Assembly: GCA_023269615.1 (NCBI GenBank)
Contig: JAHFSY010000046.1
Span: forward strand, 1-34,598
Origin: Verrucomicrobiota bacterium
GTDB taxonomy: Bacteria > Verrucomicrobiota > Verrucomicrobiia > JABWAM01
Reading direction: 5' to 3'
Length of the DNA: 34,598 bases
Part shown: positions 1 through 7,835 of the stretch, piece by piece
Layout: each line of letters begins with the position of its first letter
Numbering within the stretch: the stretch's first letter is position 1
Notes under the pieces: model-generated
Database searches by the model: none
Told to the model about the DNA's origin: nothing
What the model saw: the letters and a program-made list of their open reading frames with translations, nothing else
Position numbers and translations under genes: made by a program

Positions 1-1
1 A

Positions 2-592
2 CAATCAGCAACTGACACCGCCGACCAGGCGAAAGCCGAGGGAAAACGCATCGAGGTGGAACGCAAGAGGCTCGAGATGGAAGTCGGTTCAAAGGAGGAG
101 CTTGTCCGCAAATACAAGGGGCAGTTGATCGCGATCAAGAACAACGACCAGTTTCATGCCCTCCAGCATGAAATCACCAACGCGGAACAGGAAATTCGAC
201 GGATCGAGGACCAGGAGCTTGTCCTGATGGAAAAAAATGAGAACGCACAATCCACCTCAAAACAGGCGGATGCCGCGCTGCAGGAAACAAAAAAGCGACT
301 GGAAATGCAGCGCAAGGAACTGGCCCAGAAAGAGCTGGTGGTCCAGAAGCAGGCGGGAGAGATCAGGTCCGAACGGGAAAAGCTTGCGGCTGAAGTCGAT
401 GAAGACACGCTGGGCCGTTACGATCGAATTTTGAAAAGCAAACACGGCCAGGCCATTGTTCGCATCTCGCACGGCCTCTGCATGGGATGTCACCTCAAGC
501 TTACCGCCCAGGAAGTCCACCGCGCCCAAGCCGACTCCGAGCTCGTCACTTGCACAAATTGCGGACGTATCCTATATTGGATGGCGGAGTAA
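2..592 (+). CDS. C4-type zinc-ribbon coiled-coil protein (5' partial)
   Basis: The frame is open to the left window edge, so the N-terminus is missing; a GTG at 56 is probably internal. The visible protein is mostly a long charged coiled coil (many E, K, Q and R heptads). It ends in a four-cysteine zinc ribbon: CMGCH about 40 residues before the C-terminus and CTNCG near the end. This is the architecture of the C4 zinc-ribbon family (zf-RING_7, related to chlamydial CdsZ). The molecular role is poorly defined; a nucleic-acid or protein-scaffold role is usual speculation. The gene lies directly upstream of the RNase P RNA, and members of this family are also found near rnpB in other phyla. Family assignment is firm, function is not. 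Confidence 0.85.
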   Translation, partial: QSATDTADQAKAEGKRIEVERKRLEMEVGSKEELVRKYKGQLIAIKNNDQFHALQHEITNAEQEIRRIEDQELVLMEKNENAQSTSKQADAALQETKKRLEMQRKELAQKELVVQKQAGEIRSEREKLAAEVDEDTLGRYDRILKSKHGQAIVRISHGLCMGCHLKLTAQEVHRAQADSELVTCTNCGRILYWMAE

Positions 593-690
593 ATGAAGAA
601 TGCAGAATGAAGAATGAAAAATTGCGGCGGTGAAATTCGAAAGCAAAACTGCCGTCGTTTTTGCATTTTTCATTCTTAATTTTTCATTTG
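592..690. repeat. Inverted repeat of the GAAGAATGAAAAAT type
   Basis: Starting at the stop codon of the zinc-ribbon gene, an A-rich arm (AATGCAGAATGAAGAAT, 599-615, continuing to GAAAAATTGC) is mirrored by a T-rich arm (GCATTTTTCATTCTTAAT, about 663-680). The two arms can form a long imperfect hairpin. The same 17-nt word recurs at 22902-22918, so this is a dispersed element. It fills the whole space before rnpB and must contain or border the rnpB promoter. I see no convincing -35/-10 pair in it. Confidence 0.7.
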
Positions 691-695
691 CTTTA

Positions 696-1128
696 GAGGG
701 CGGATCATCGCTCCGCGGACGGCTTGCCGTCGGCGGGGAGGAAAGTCCGGGCTCCTCGGGCCAGGTAGCCCCTTGAAAAAGGGGGAATGCTGTAGCGCAA
801 GCGCGGCATGACGGACAGTGCCACAGAAAATAAACAGCCTCGCGGGCGCAAGTTCGCGGGGTGATGGTGAAAAGGCGGGGTAAGAGCCCACCGGCCGGCG
901 AGCAATCAATGGCGCATGGAAAACCCCAACCGGAGCGAGACCAAATAGGGGACGAACTCGAGCGAGGCCCGACTCGTCAGAAGTCCCGGGTAAGGTCGCA
1001 GTCCCGACTTGATCGGGGCTTCGTCCCGACGGAGCAATCCGCCGGGGCGAAAGAGAAATGATGATCACAAACGCCAGGGCGGGGGAAACCTCGTCATGGC
1101 CTTTGACAGAACCCGGCTTACAGCCCTC
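696..1128 (+). ncRNA. rnpB: RNase P RNA (bacterial type A)
   Basis: This is the catalytic RNA of ribonuclease P, which matures tRNA 5' ends. The conserved elements appear in the expected order: GAGGAAAGTCCGGGCTC at 738-754, ACAGTGCCACAGAAAATA at 815-832, GGTAAGAGCCCACCG at 879-893, ACCAAATAGGG near 940-950, and GACAGAACCCGGCTTAC at 1105-1121. The ends pair as helix P1 (GAGGGC at 696-701 with GCCCTC at 1123-1128), which sets the boundaries to within a few bases. The length of about 433 nt is at the long end of normal; an extra GC-rich helix lies near 995-1045. A rho-independent terminator follows directly. Confidence 0.95.
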
Positions 1129-1137
1129 GAATCCAAA

Positions 1138-1178
1138 CCCGTCCCGTGACTTCCAAGTCGCGGGACGGGCCATTTTTC
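1138..1178 (+). terminator. Rho-independent terminator of rnpB
   Basis: CCCGTCCCGTGACTT (1138-1152) pairs with AAGTCGCGGGACGGG (1155-1169) with one G-T wobble. This gives a stem of about 14-15 bp with a minimal loop, followed by a run of five T at 1173-1177. It is the strongest terminator in the window and separates the rnpB transcript from the downstream operon. Confidence 0.85.
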
Positions 1179-1203
1179 TGATGATCCCTTCTGATGATCC
1201 CTT
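1178..1203. repeat. Two tandem copies of a 13-nt word
   Basis: CTGATGATCCCTT occurs twice head to tail, between the rnpB terminator and a REP pair. It could be a scar of local slippage; no function is evident. Confidence 0.6.
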
Positions 1204-1207
1204 CTGT

Positions 1208-1279
1208 GTAGGAGCCGCTGTCAGCGGCGATCTCCGCACGGAACCACCACGCCCGGTCGCCGCTGTCAGCGGCTCCCAC
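1208..1279. repeat. REP-like inverted pair, class B copy 1
   Basis: The left unit is GTAG followed by GAGCCGCTGTCAGCGGCGA. The right unit is the reverse complement with two differences (GTGG instead of GTAG, TGACA instead of TGTCA). Each unit has its own hairpin stem GCCGC/GCGGC. The second copy of this class is at 30209-30318. The layout (GTAG, hairpin, spacer, hairpin, complement) is that of REP doublets/BIMEs. Confidence 0.8.
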
Positions 1280-1361
1280 ACATTCCAAAGTCAGATGCTG
1301 CAAGTCCTTCTCCATCCAGTCGTGACAGGGGGGCTTGTGTTGGATAAGATCACTTCCTTCA

Positions 1362-2183
1362 ATGACATCGGCAAATCATTCCATGCTCTGGTGGGCGCTT
1401 TCGTTCTATGCGATCAGCCTGCTCTTTGCGCTCTGGCGCATGGGGATGGGGCTGCCCTACCGTCCATGGGTCAAGTTTGCGCTCCTCCTGCCGGGATTTC
1501 TTCTCCATACGATTTATCTCTGGGAGCGGGGGCTCGCGGCGGGGCATTGCCCGGTTTCCAATCTCTTTGAAACACTCACCTTCATCACGTGGTGCCTCGT
1601 CGCACTTCACCTGGTCATTGCCGCCGTGTGGCGCATCCATTACCTCACCGCTTTTTACATGCCGCTGGTATTGGTCATCCAGCTTGCCGCGTTGATTGCT
1701 CGAAAGACGGATCGTCCCGCTTTTGAAAACTGGCAGGAGAGTTCCTGGCTCGGCCTTCACGCCTCGCTCATCACGCTCGGTTACGCGGCCTTCGGCCTCG
1801 CGGGCGCGGTGGCGCTCATGTATCTCGTGCAGGAACGACAGTTGCGCACGCGGCGGCTCGGTCCAAGCTTCATGCTGCTTCCGCCCATTCTCCGGCTCGA
1901 AGGCATCCAGGTCTGGCTTCTGGCCGGAGGCTTCGTGTTGCTGACCGTTGGCCTGGTGAGCGGGTTTGCGGGAATGCACTTCATCCGCCAACGGCTTCTC
2001 CCCGTGGATCCCAAGCTGCTCTGGTCGGGCGCGATCTGGGCGATGTATTTGATTTTGCTGCTCGGACGCCAGATGCGGGGTTGGAGCGGACGCTGGCTCG
2101 CATGGTCAAGCGTTGTCGTATTTGCATTTGTGCTCGCCACCTTCTGGATCTCCAACGCCCTTTCCCAGTTTCACCGTTACTGA
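1362..2183 (+). CDS. HemX/CcsA-type cytochrome c assembly family membrane protein
   Basis: This is a 273-residue polytopic membrane protein with about eight hydrophobic segments, of the CcsA/HemX family (PF01578 type). A loop containing CPVSNLFETLTF and the C-terminal stretch around LLWSGAIW...GRQMRGWSGR match the HemX/YpjD branch. The tryptophan-rich WWD haem motif of true CcsA/CcmC is not visible. In Bacillus, HemX sits beside hemA and affects GluTR levels; here too the gene ends 3-15 nt before hemA. Two upstream starts exist (TTG at 1335, ATG at 1362) and one inside (ATG at 1383). I chose 1362 because it leaves a short polar head before the first helix, but no clear ribosome site decides it. 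Family is confident; a regulatory role is inference from position. Confidence 0.8.
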   Translation: MTSANHSMLWWALSFYAISLLFALWRMGMGLPYRPWVKFALLLPGFLLHTIYLWERGLAAGHCPVSNLFETLTFITWCLVALHLVIAAVWRIHYLTAFYMPLVLVIQLAALIARKTDRPAFENWQESSWLGLHASLITLGYAAFGLAGAVALMYLVQERQLRTRRLGPSFMLLPPILRLEGIQVWLLAGGFVLLTVGLVSGFAGMHFIRQRLLPVDPKLLWSGAIWAMYLILLLGRQMRGWSGRWLAWSSVVVFAFVLATFWISNALSQFHRY

Positions 2184-2198
2184 CCCATGCGCCCGCTG

Positions 2199-3284
2199 AT
2201 GAACATCATGGCCATCGGAGTGAACCATCGCACGGCCCCCGTGGAGGTTCGCGAGCGTTTTGCGATTTCCGAGGCGGACATCGCCCCATGCCTTCACTCG
2301 CTCGTGGGTGATGGGACGATTCGTGAGCTGGCGATTCTTTCCACCTGTAACCGCGTCGAGGTGTACGCGGTTTCTGGCGACGTGAAGGCTGCGACGCGAA
2401 TGATTTTTGATGCCCTCAAAAATCGCTCCGGCCTTGATCCCGAGGCACGGAATGATTTTTACATCCATGAACAGCCCTCCAGCGTTCAGCATCTTTATGA
2501 AGTGTGCGCGGGCCTCGATTCCATGGTGGTTGGTGAAACGGAGATACTCGGCCAGGTCAAGGAGGCGTATCGGATCGCACACGAGGCTCATCGCACCGGA
2601 CTCGCGCTCAACAAGCTTTTTCAAAGCGCGTTTGCGGTCGCCAAGGAAATCCGGTCCCGCACGCGCATCGGCATGGGAAGCGTCTCCGTCGGGTCGGTCG
2701 CCGTGGACCTCGCGGGACAGATTTTTGGCGACCTCGACAAGCGCACCGTGCTCCTGATCGGGGCGGGGGAAACGAGCGAGACCACGGCCCGCTCGCTCCA
2801 AAGCCGCGGCGCGAAATCCCTCGTCATTGCCAACCGTTCGCTCGAACGGGCCAGGGCGCTGGCCGACTCGCTGCACGGACGCGCCGTGGAGTTGGATTCA
2901 TGGACCGCGGAATGCGAAAGGGCCGACATCGTGATCAGTTCCACCGCGGCGCCGCATCCCGTCATCACGAGGGAAAAACTGGAGGGCGTCATGCAACGCC
3001 GCAACGGCTCGCCGCTCTTCCTCATTGACATCGCGGTCCCGTGCGACATCGAGCGCGAGGTGAGCCAGCTTGCCGGGATTTATTTGTACGACATTGACGA
3101 CTTGCAGGTGATCGCCGACCAGAACCTTGCGATGAGGCAGAAGGAGATCGCCGTCTGCAAACAGATCATCCGCGAGCACGTGGACCGTTTCAGCGCCTGG
3201 TTTTCCGAGCAGGGCGTCCAGATTGCCAAGTGTCCCACGGCGAGGAAAATGGCGGCCTGGCGTAAATCCACCGTCACGGCATGA
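2199..3284 (+). CDS. hemA: Glutamyl-tRNA reductase, short C-terminus
   Basis: This enzyme reduces glutamyl-tRNA(Glu) with NADPH to glutamate-1-semialdehyde, the first committed step of C5 tetrapyrrole synthesis. Visible motifs are GVNHRTAPVEVRE at the N-terminus, the catalytic cysteine in STCNRVE (about residue 50), the GLDSMVVGETEILGQV active-site segment, and the NADPH-binding GAGETSE. The start at 2199 gives the usual MNI...GVNHRTAP beginning; ATG 2187 and 2208 are alternatives. The protein is 361 residues, shorter than the usual 410-430. The C-terminal dimerisation domain is cut by roughly 50 residues and the end is unlike the family. Short GluTRs are known in Chlamydiae. Its stop overlaps the hemC start (ATGATG). 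Confidence 0.93.
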   Translation: MNIMAIGVNHRTAPVEVRERFAISEADIAPCLHSLVGDGTIRELAILSTCNRVEVYAVSGDVKAATRMIFDALKNRSGLDPEARNDFYIHEQPSSVQHLYEVCAGLDSMVVGETEILGQVKEAYRIAHEAHRTGLALNKLFQSAFAVAKEIRSRTRIGMGSVSVGSVAVDLAGQIFGDLDKRTVLLIGAGETSETTARSLQSRGAKSLVIANRSLERARALADSLHGRAVELDSWTAECERADIVISSTAAPHPVITREKLEGVMQRRNGSPLFLIDIAVPCDIEREVSQLAGIYLYDIDDLQVIADQNLAMRQKEIAVCKQIIREHVDRFSAWFSEQGVQIAKCPTARKMAAWRKSTVTA

Positions 3285-4210
3285 TGAACGCGCGTCCGCT
3301 GATCATTGGAACCCGGGGAAGCTCCCTCGCGCTGGCGCAGACCAATCTCGTTCGCGCGCTGATTCACCGCGTCCATCCACGCCTGGAAATCGAGATCAAG
3401 ATCATCAAGACCAGCGGAGACAGGCTGACGAAGACATCGCTCGCCCACAGCGGGGTGAAGGGGATTTTCACCAAGGAACTTGAGCAGGCGCTCTTTCGCA
3501 ACCGCATTGACCTGGCCATTCACAGCCTCAAGGACATGCCCGTGGCAATTCCTGCGGGCCTCGTATTGGCCGCAATTGTCCAACGGGAGGATCCAGCCGA
3601 TGTGCTGGTAGGGCATCCATCCACGAACCTCGATGAGCCCGCCGTCGTTTTCACTTCAAGCCCACGCCGTGCATTCCAGGCGAAGCTGCTCTGGCCGCGC
3701 TGCGAGTCGAGGGAGATCCGCGGCAATGTGGAAACGCGTTTGAACAAGATTGCGGAAGGAACATCCGGTGAAGCCGTGCTGCTCGCCGCGGCGGGCCTTC
3801 GGCGCCTTGATTTCTTGAAGGGCGACGACGTCCTCGGTGCGTTGCGTCTTGATCCGGCCCTGCCTTTTCGAAGGCTGTCCATCGAGGAAATGATTCCAGC
3901 TCCGGGCCAGGCGGCCATTGCCCTTGAAATTCGTAACGCGGATGGCGAACTGCGCGAGAAGCTTCGCCCGGTGAATCATGCCGCCACATCGGCCGCTGTT
4001 TCAAGCGAACGCGCCTTTCTCGGGGCGCTGGGAGGCGGTTGCGCCACGCCGGTCGCCGCCCATGCCCGGGTCGGCCTTGACGGCTTGAACCTCGTCGCCG
4101 TGGTGCAAAATGAAAATGGTTCGATCTGGCGGGGCGAAAGGCAAGGGGAACGTAGGAATGCCGAAAACATCGGAAGATCGCTGGCGGAGGCATGCCTTTC
4201 TCGTGTATAG
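3281..4210 (+). CDS. hemC: Hydroxymethylbilane synthase (porphobilinogen deaminase)
   Basis: This enzyme joins four porphobilinogens into hydroxymethylbilane. The protein has 309 residues, the normal length. Visible are the N-terminal IGTRGSSLALAQ, the catalytic aspartate in HSLKDMP (D85), FTSSPRR, IRGNVETRL, PAPGQAAIALE, and the dipyrromethane cofactor cysteine C254 in GGGCATPVAAH. The ATG overlaps the hemA stop by 4 nt, implying translational coupling. It is followed after 42 bp by a receiver-domain gene and then the enzyme that uses its product. The assignment is secure. Confidence 0.96.
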   Translation: MMNARPLIIGTRGSSLALAQTNLVRALIHRVHPRLEIEIKIIKTSGDRLTKTSLAHSGVKGIFTKELEQALFRNRIDLAIHSLKDMPVAIPAGLVLAAIVQREDPADVLVGHPSTNLDEPAVVFTSSPRRAFQAKLLWPRCESREIRGNVETRLNKIAEGTSGEAVLLAAAGLRRLDFLKGDDVLGALRLDPALPFRRLSIEEMIPAPGQAAIALEIRNADGELREKLRPVNHAATSAAVSSERAFLGALGGGCATPVAAHARVGLDGLNLVAVVQNENGSIWRGERQGERRNAENIGRSLAEACLSRV

Positions 4211-4252
4211 TCGAGGTTCACCAGCGATTCCGTCTTTCCAATCCACTCCGAC

Positions 4253-4669
4253 ATGAGCCCGTCAATCACCAAAGGAAGCGGCAAGGTCCTCATCATGGAC
4301 GACGAGGATTACATTCGCGATCTTTTCGGCGAGGTGTTGAAGCAGCTTGGATATGAGCCGACCGTCTCTCGTCACGGTGAGGAAGCGTTGGAGTTCTACA
4401 AGGCCGCGACCGCAGCGGGTAAACCGTTCGATGTCGTGATCCTCGACCTGACGGTGTCGGGTGGTTTGGGCGGCCTGGACACACTGAAGGAATTGCTGGC
4501 CATCAATCCAGCCGTGAAGGCCATCGCCGCCAGCGGCCAGGTCTCCGATTCGTTGGTGAGTGATCTTCAGCGAAAAGGCTTTTGCGGCGTCCTCTCCAAG
4601 CCCTGCCGCATCGCTGAAATCGCCCAGACGCTTCAGCGCGTGATCAAGGGAGATGCAGCGACGGGCTGA
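4253..4669 (+). CDS. Single-domain response regulator (CheY-like receiver)
   Basis: This 138-residue stand-alone receiver domain has no output domain. The acidic pair is D16/D17, the phospho-acceptor D65 is in VVILDLTVSGG, the switch Ser/Thr is S94 and the conserved lysine is K116 in LSKPC. The GKVLIMDDEDYIRDLFGEVL start and the GGLGG stretch closely resemble the receiver domains at the C-termini of hybrid histidine kinases, so it may descend from one. It lies inside the tetrapyrrole operon, 42 bp after hemC and 4 nt before cobA-hemD. Its partner kinase is not in the window, and a link to haem synthesis is only positional. Confidence 0.9.
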   Translation: MSPSITKGSGKVLIMDDEDYIRDLFGEVLKQLGYEPTVSRHGEEALEFYKAATAAGKPFDVVILDLTVSGGLGGLDTLKELLAINPAVKAIAASGQVSDSLVSDLQRKGFCGVLSKPCRIAEIAQTLQRVIKGDAATG

Positions 4670-4673
4670 TGGG

Positions 4674-6200
4674 ATGAAGCGTGGCACAGTCCATCTCGTG
4701 GGGGCGGGACCCGGTGCGACCGGGCTTATCACGGTCCGCGGTCGTGAATGTCTCTCCTGCGCCGACGTGGTCATTTACGACAACCTCTGCAATCCCGCAT
4801 TGCTCAAGGAGGCGCCGCGGGACGCGGAAATCATTTTCGCCGGTAAACATTCGGGAACCCGCACGCTCACCCAATCGCGCATCGAGCAGATCATGGTTCG
4901 ACGTGCAAAGGCAGGCAGGACCGTGGTTCGTTTGAAGGGCGGTGATCCGTTTGTGTTTGGCCGTGGTGGCGAGGAAGCTGCAACGCTGAAAGGCCACGGA
5001 ATCAAATTTGAAGTGGTGCCCGGCGTGACCTCCGCCATCGCCGTGCCCGCGTTTGCCGGCATTCCCGTCACCCACCGGGACCACGCCTCGGGCGTCGCGA
5101 TCGTCACCGCGTACGAGGACCCGGACAAACCGGAATCAGCCCTCGATTATGGAGTGCTCGCCGGATTTCCCGGCACGCTGGTGGTTCTCATGAGCGTGAA
5201 ACGTCTCGGGACCATGGCTGACAAGCTGGTCGCCGCAGGCAAATCGTCCCGCACGCCGATGGCCCTTGTCCGATGGGGCACGCGCGGCATGCAACAGACG
5301 CTGGTTGGAACCCTCGGTGACATCGCTGAAAAGGCGGCGAAAGCGGATTTCCGTCCACCCGCCGTGGCCGTCGTGGGCGACGTGGTGCGCTGTCGCAAAC
5401 AACTGCATTGGTTCGAGCAGCGTCCGCTTTTCGGCAGGCGAATTGTCGTCACGCGCACGCGCGAGCAATCCAGCGACCTTGCAGCGCGACTGCGCGACAT
5501 GGGGGCCGAAGTCATTGAATTGCCAACCATTGAAATTCAACGCGTTCAATCCACCGCCGTCCGCAACGCGGCGAGAAGGGCGGGGGAGTGGGAGTGGGTG
5601 GTCTTTGCAAGCCCGTGGTCCGTGGATTTTTTCCTCGATGCCGTGATGCGCGAGCACGGCGATGTCCGCGCGCTTTCAAAAGCGAAGTTCGCCGTCATCG
5701 GACCTGCAACCGCGACGCGCCTGAACGCACGAGGCTTGAAGGTGGATCTGATGCCGTGGATCTACACCGGGGCGGGGTTGGCGGAGAAAATCAAAAGGCA
5801 AATTGCAAAAGGCAAAGGGCAAAAGGTTTTGTTGCCGAGGTCTGAAATTGGCGGTGACGAAATCGAGAGCGCACTTCGAACCATGGGCGCGCACCCGCAA
5901 CCCGTCGTGGTTTACCGGAATGTGATGCCGAAACTGACATGGGAGATTTCCGCGCTGGAGCGCATCGGCGCGGATCTGGTGACGTTTACCAGTTCTTCCA
6001 CCGCGCTGCATTTTGCGGCGCTCCTGAAAAACCGAAAACTGATTTCAGCCAGTACCCGGGCGATGCTGAAGCGCTGCCGTTTTGTTTCGATCGGCCCATC
6101 CACAAGCGCGAGCATGCGGCGCGTTGGTTTACGGGTGCATGCCGAGGCGAAGCCGCACACGATGGATGGATTGATTCGCGCCGTTCAACGTGTCAAATAG
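4674..6200 (+). CDS. cobA-hemD: Fused uroporphyrinogen-III C-methyltransferase / uroporphyrinogen-III synthase
   Basis: This is a two-domain fusion of 508 residues. Residues 1 to about 245 are the SAM-dependent methyltransferase (SUMT): HLVGAGPGATGL, VVRLKGGDPFVFGRGGEE, VVPGVTSA and the GIPVTHR segment are all present. From about residue 250 (GRRIVVTRTREQSSDLAARL) to the end is uroporphyrinogen-III synthase, with IELPTIEI, VVFASPWSVDFFLD and LVTFTSSSTALHF. Together they cyclise hydroxymethylbilane and methylate uroporphyrinogen III towards precorrin-2 (sirohaem/cobalamin). ATG 4674 lies 4 nt after the receiver stop; the in-frame ATG 4653 would overlap that gene by 17 nt and adds nothing conserved. 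The HemD part has a lysine-rich loop encoded by a simple repeat (5789-5824). Confidence 0.93.
   Translation: MKRGTVHLVGAGPGATGLITVRGRECLSCADVVIYDNLCNPALLKEAPRDAEIIFAGKHSGTRTLTQSRIEQIMVRRAKAGRTVVRLKGGDPFVFGRGGEEAATLKGHGIKFEVVPGVTSAIAVPAFAGIPVTHRDHASGVAIVTAYEDPDKPESALDYGVLAGFPGTLVVLMSVKRLGTMADKLVAAGKSSRTPMALVRWGTRGMQQTLVGTLGDIAEKAAKADFRPPAVAVVGDVVRCRKQLHWFEQRPLFGRRIVVTRTREQSSDLAARLRDMGAEVIELPTIEIQRVQSTAVRNAARRAGEWEWVVFASPWSVDFFLDAVMREHGDVRALSKAKFAVIGPATATRLNARGLKVDLMPWIYTGAGLAEKIKRQIAKGKGQKVLLPRSEIGGDEIESALRTMGAHPQPVVVYRNVMPKLTWEISALERIGADLVTFTSSSTALHFAALLKNRKLISASTRAMLKRCRFVSIGPSTSASMRRVGLRVHAEAKPHTMDGLIRAVQRVK
5789..5824. repeat. AAAAGGCAAA simple repeat inside hemD
   Basis: The stretch consists of near-repeats of AAAAGGCAAA/TTGC (residues KRQIAKGKGQK) in the HemD half. 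Similar words occur at 16604-16653 upstream of the SGNH gene (GAAAGGCAAAAGGCAA and GGAAAGGCAAAAATT). It may be a dispersed motif tolerated in a surface loop of HemD. Confidence 0.5.
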
Positions 6201-6217
6201 AGCGTCCAGACTATTTA

Positions 6218-6312
6218 GCCACGGATGAAACACAGATGAAACACGGATGGCAGACCCTTTTCCCATGCCCGAAATCGGAAAAATCCGTGTTTCATCTGTG
6301 TCAATCTGTGGC
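6218..6312. repeat. Inverted repeat of the CCACGGATGAAACACAGATG type
   Basis: The left arm at 6218-6248 (beginning GCCACGGATGAAACACAG) pairs with the right arm at 6283-6312 (ending CATCTGTGTCAATCTGTGGC). There are about 28 matches over 30 with one indel, around a loop of about 34 nt. It fills the gap between cobA-hemD and lpdA and could act as a bidirectional transcription barrier. Similar elements are familiar from Verrucomicrobia and related genomes as dispersed repeats (from memory, not checked). Confidence 0.75.
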
Positions 6313-6367
6313 AAAATCCCCGTTCAATGAAGAAGGACGCGAGATGCAACGGTGTTGATTTAAAGCC

Positions 6368-7795
6368 ATGAGTGAAACCATCCAGATCGATATCGTTGTC
6401 ATTGGCGCCGGCCCCGGCGGATACGCCGCTGCGTTTTATGCCGCGGACAAGGAACGGAAAGTCATTCTCATCGAACGCGACCAGCGTCTTGGCGGCGTGT
6501 GCCTGAATTGCGGCTGCATTCCCTCCAAGGCGCTTCTCCATGCGACCCACCTGATTTCCGCAGCGCGAGATTCCGCGAAGCGTGGCATTGCGTTCGATTC
6601 CCCAAAAATTGAAGTGGAAAAGTTGCGCGCGTGGAAGGATTCCATTCTCTCGAAGCTCGGGCAGGGCATCAGCGGGCTGGCCCAGCGGCGGGGCGTGCAG
6701 GTCATGCATGGAAATGCCGGATTCATGGATTCGAAAACTTTGCGCGTTGTGTGCGCGGACGGCGAAAAAATCATCCAGTTTGGAAAAGCCATCATCGCCA
6801 CGGGCTCGCAGGCGGTGATGCCGAAGGCTTTTGACATCGGAAGTTCGCGCGTGATGACATCGAAGGAGGCGCTGGATCTCGAAGAAATTCCGAAGAGTTT
6901 GCTGGTGGTGGGCGGCGGCTACATCGGCATGGAGCTCGGGACGGTCTATGCTCCGCTCGGAAGCCAGGTGGTGGTGGTGGAGGCGCTTGATGCCATCATG
7001 AACGGCGCGGATGCCGACCTCGTACGCCCCGTGGCGCGTCATGTGGAAAAACTGTTCAAGGAGATCCGTCTCAAGACGCGCGTTGTCTCGCTTGCCGCGC
7101 AAGGCGACCAGGTCCAGGTGGTCACGGAAACGGATGGACAGCGGAAGGAGGAGAGCTTCGACCGCGTGCTGGTTTCCGTGGGGCGTGCTCCCAACTGCAA
7201 GGATCTCGGACTCGAAAAAACGAACGTGCAGCGGGATGGAAAAGGCTTCATCCAGGTGGATTCAAGGCAGGAAACCTCGGATTCCAATATTTTCGCCATT
7301 GGCGATGTCACGGGCGGGGCGATGCTTGCTCACAAGGCGGCAAAGGAGGCGCGCGTTGCCATCGAGGTGATCCTGGGCGAGCCCAGTGCGTTTGAAAACG
7401 TCGTCATCCCCGCAGTGGTCTTCACCGATCCAGAGGTGGCGTGGTGCGGCCTGACGGAGACCGAGGCGAAGGCGAAGGGCATCGCCATCGAAGTCGTCCG
7501 CTTTCCATGGGGCGCATCGGGAAGAGCCATGACGATGGACCGCACCGAAGGCGTGACCAAACTGATTCTCGAGCCCAAAACAGAACGCGTCCTCGGCGTG
7601 GGAATCACCGGCGTCAACGCCGGCGAATTGATCAGCGAAGGCGTGCTGGCGCTCCAGATGGGTGCGACAGCAAAAGACATCGCGAAGGCGATGCATCCCC
7701 ATCCCACGCTATCGGAGACACTGATGGAATGTGCCGAGCTGTTTTACGGCCACGCAACCCATGCGTTCGTGAGGAAGAAGCCCGCGCACGCCTGA
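6368..7795 (+). CDS. lpdA: Dihydrolipoyl dehydrogenase (E3)
   Basis: This is the FAD- and NAD-dependent flavoprotein that reoxidises the dihydrolipoyl groups of 2-oxoacid dehydrogenase complexes or the glycine cleavage system. The protein has 475 residues, the standard length. The FAD site GAGPGGYAAAFYAA is at 13-26 and the redox-active disulphide C45/C50 is in GGVCLNCGCIPSK. The NAD-binding GGGYIGMELG and the second FAD motif FAIGDVTGGAMLAHKA are present. The catalytic His-Glu pair is H445/E450 in HPHPTLSE, contributed by the dimer partner. There are no E1/E2 genes beside it, so it is a shared or stand-alone E3. Start ATG 6368 gives the normal N-terminus. Mercuric reductase and other relatives are excluded by the HPHPT motif and length. 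Confidence 0.95.
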   Translation: MSETIQIDIVVIGAGPGGYAAAFYAADKERKVILIERDQRLGGVCLNCGCIPSKALLHATHLISAARDSAKRGIAFDSPKIEVEKLRAWKDSILSKLGQGISGLAQRRGVQVMHGNAGFMDSKTLRVVCADGEKIIQFGKAIIATGSQAVMPKAFDIGSSRVMTSKEALDLEEIPKSLLVVGGGYIGMELGTVYAPLGSQVVVVEALDAIMNGADADLVRPVARHVEKLFKEIRLKTRVVSLAAQGDQVQVVTETDGQRKEESFDRVLVSVGRAPNCKDLGLEKTNVQRDGKGFIQVDSRQETSDSNIFAIGDVTGGAMLAHKAAKEARVAIEVILGEPSAFENVVIPAVVFTDPEVAWCGLTETEAKAKGIAIEVVRFPWGASGRAMTMDRTEGVTKLILEPKTERVLGVGITGVNAGELISEGVLALQMGATAKDIAKAMHPHPTLSETLMECAELFYGHATHAFVRKKPAHA

Positions 7796-7835
7796 CGGCC
7801 ATCCAGCGCCGCTTTTCATCCCATATCCCCAGCTC

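Noticed and set aside
676..1281. 201-codon minus-strand frame and 1058-1570 plus-strand frame over rnpB
   Set aside because: They cover the RNase P RNA, its terminator and a REP pair; RNA signatures explain the sequence.
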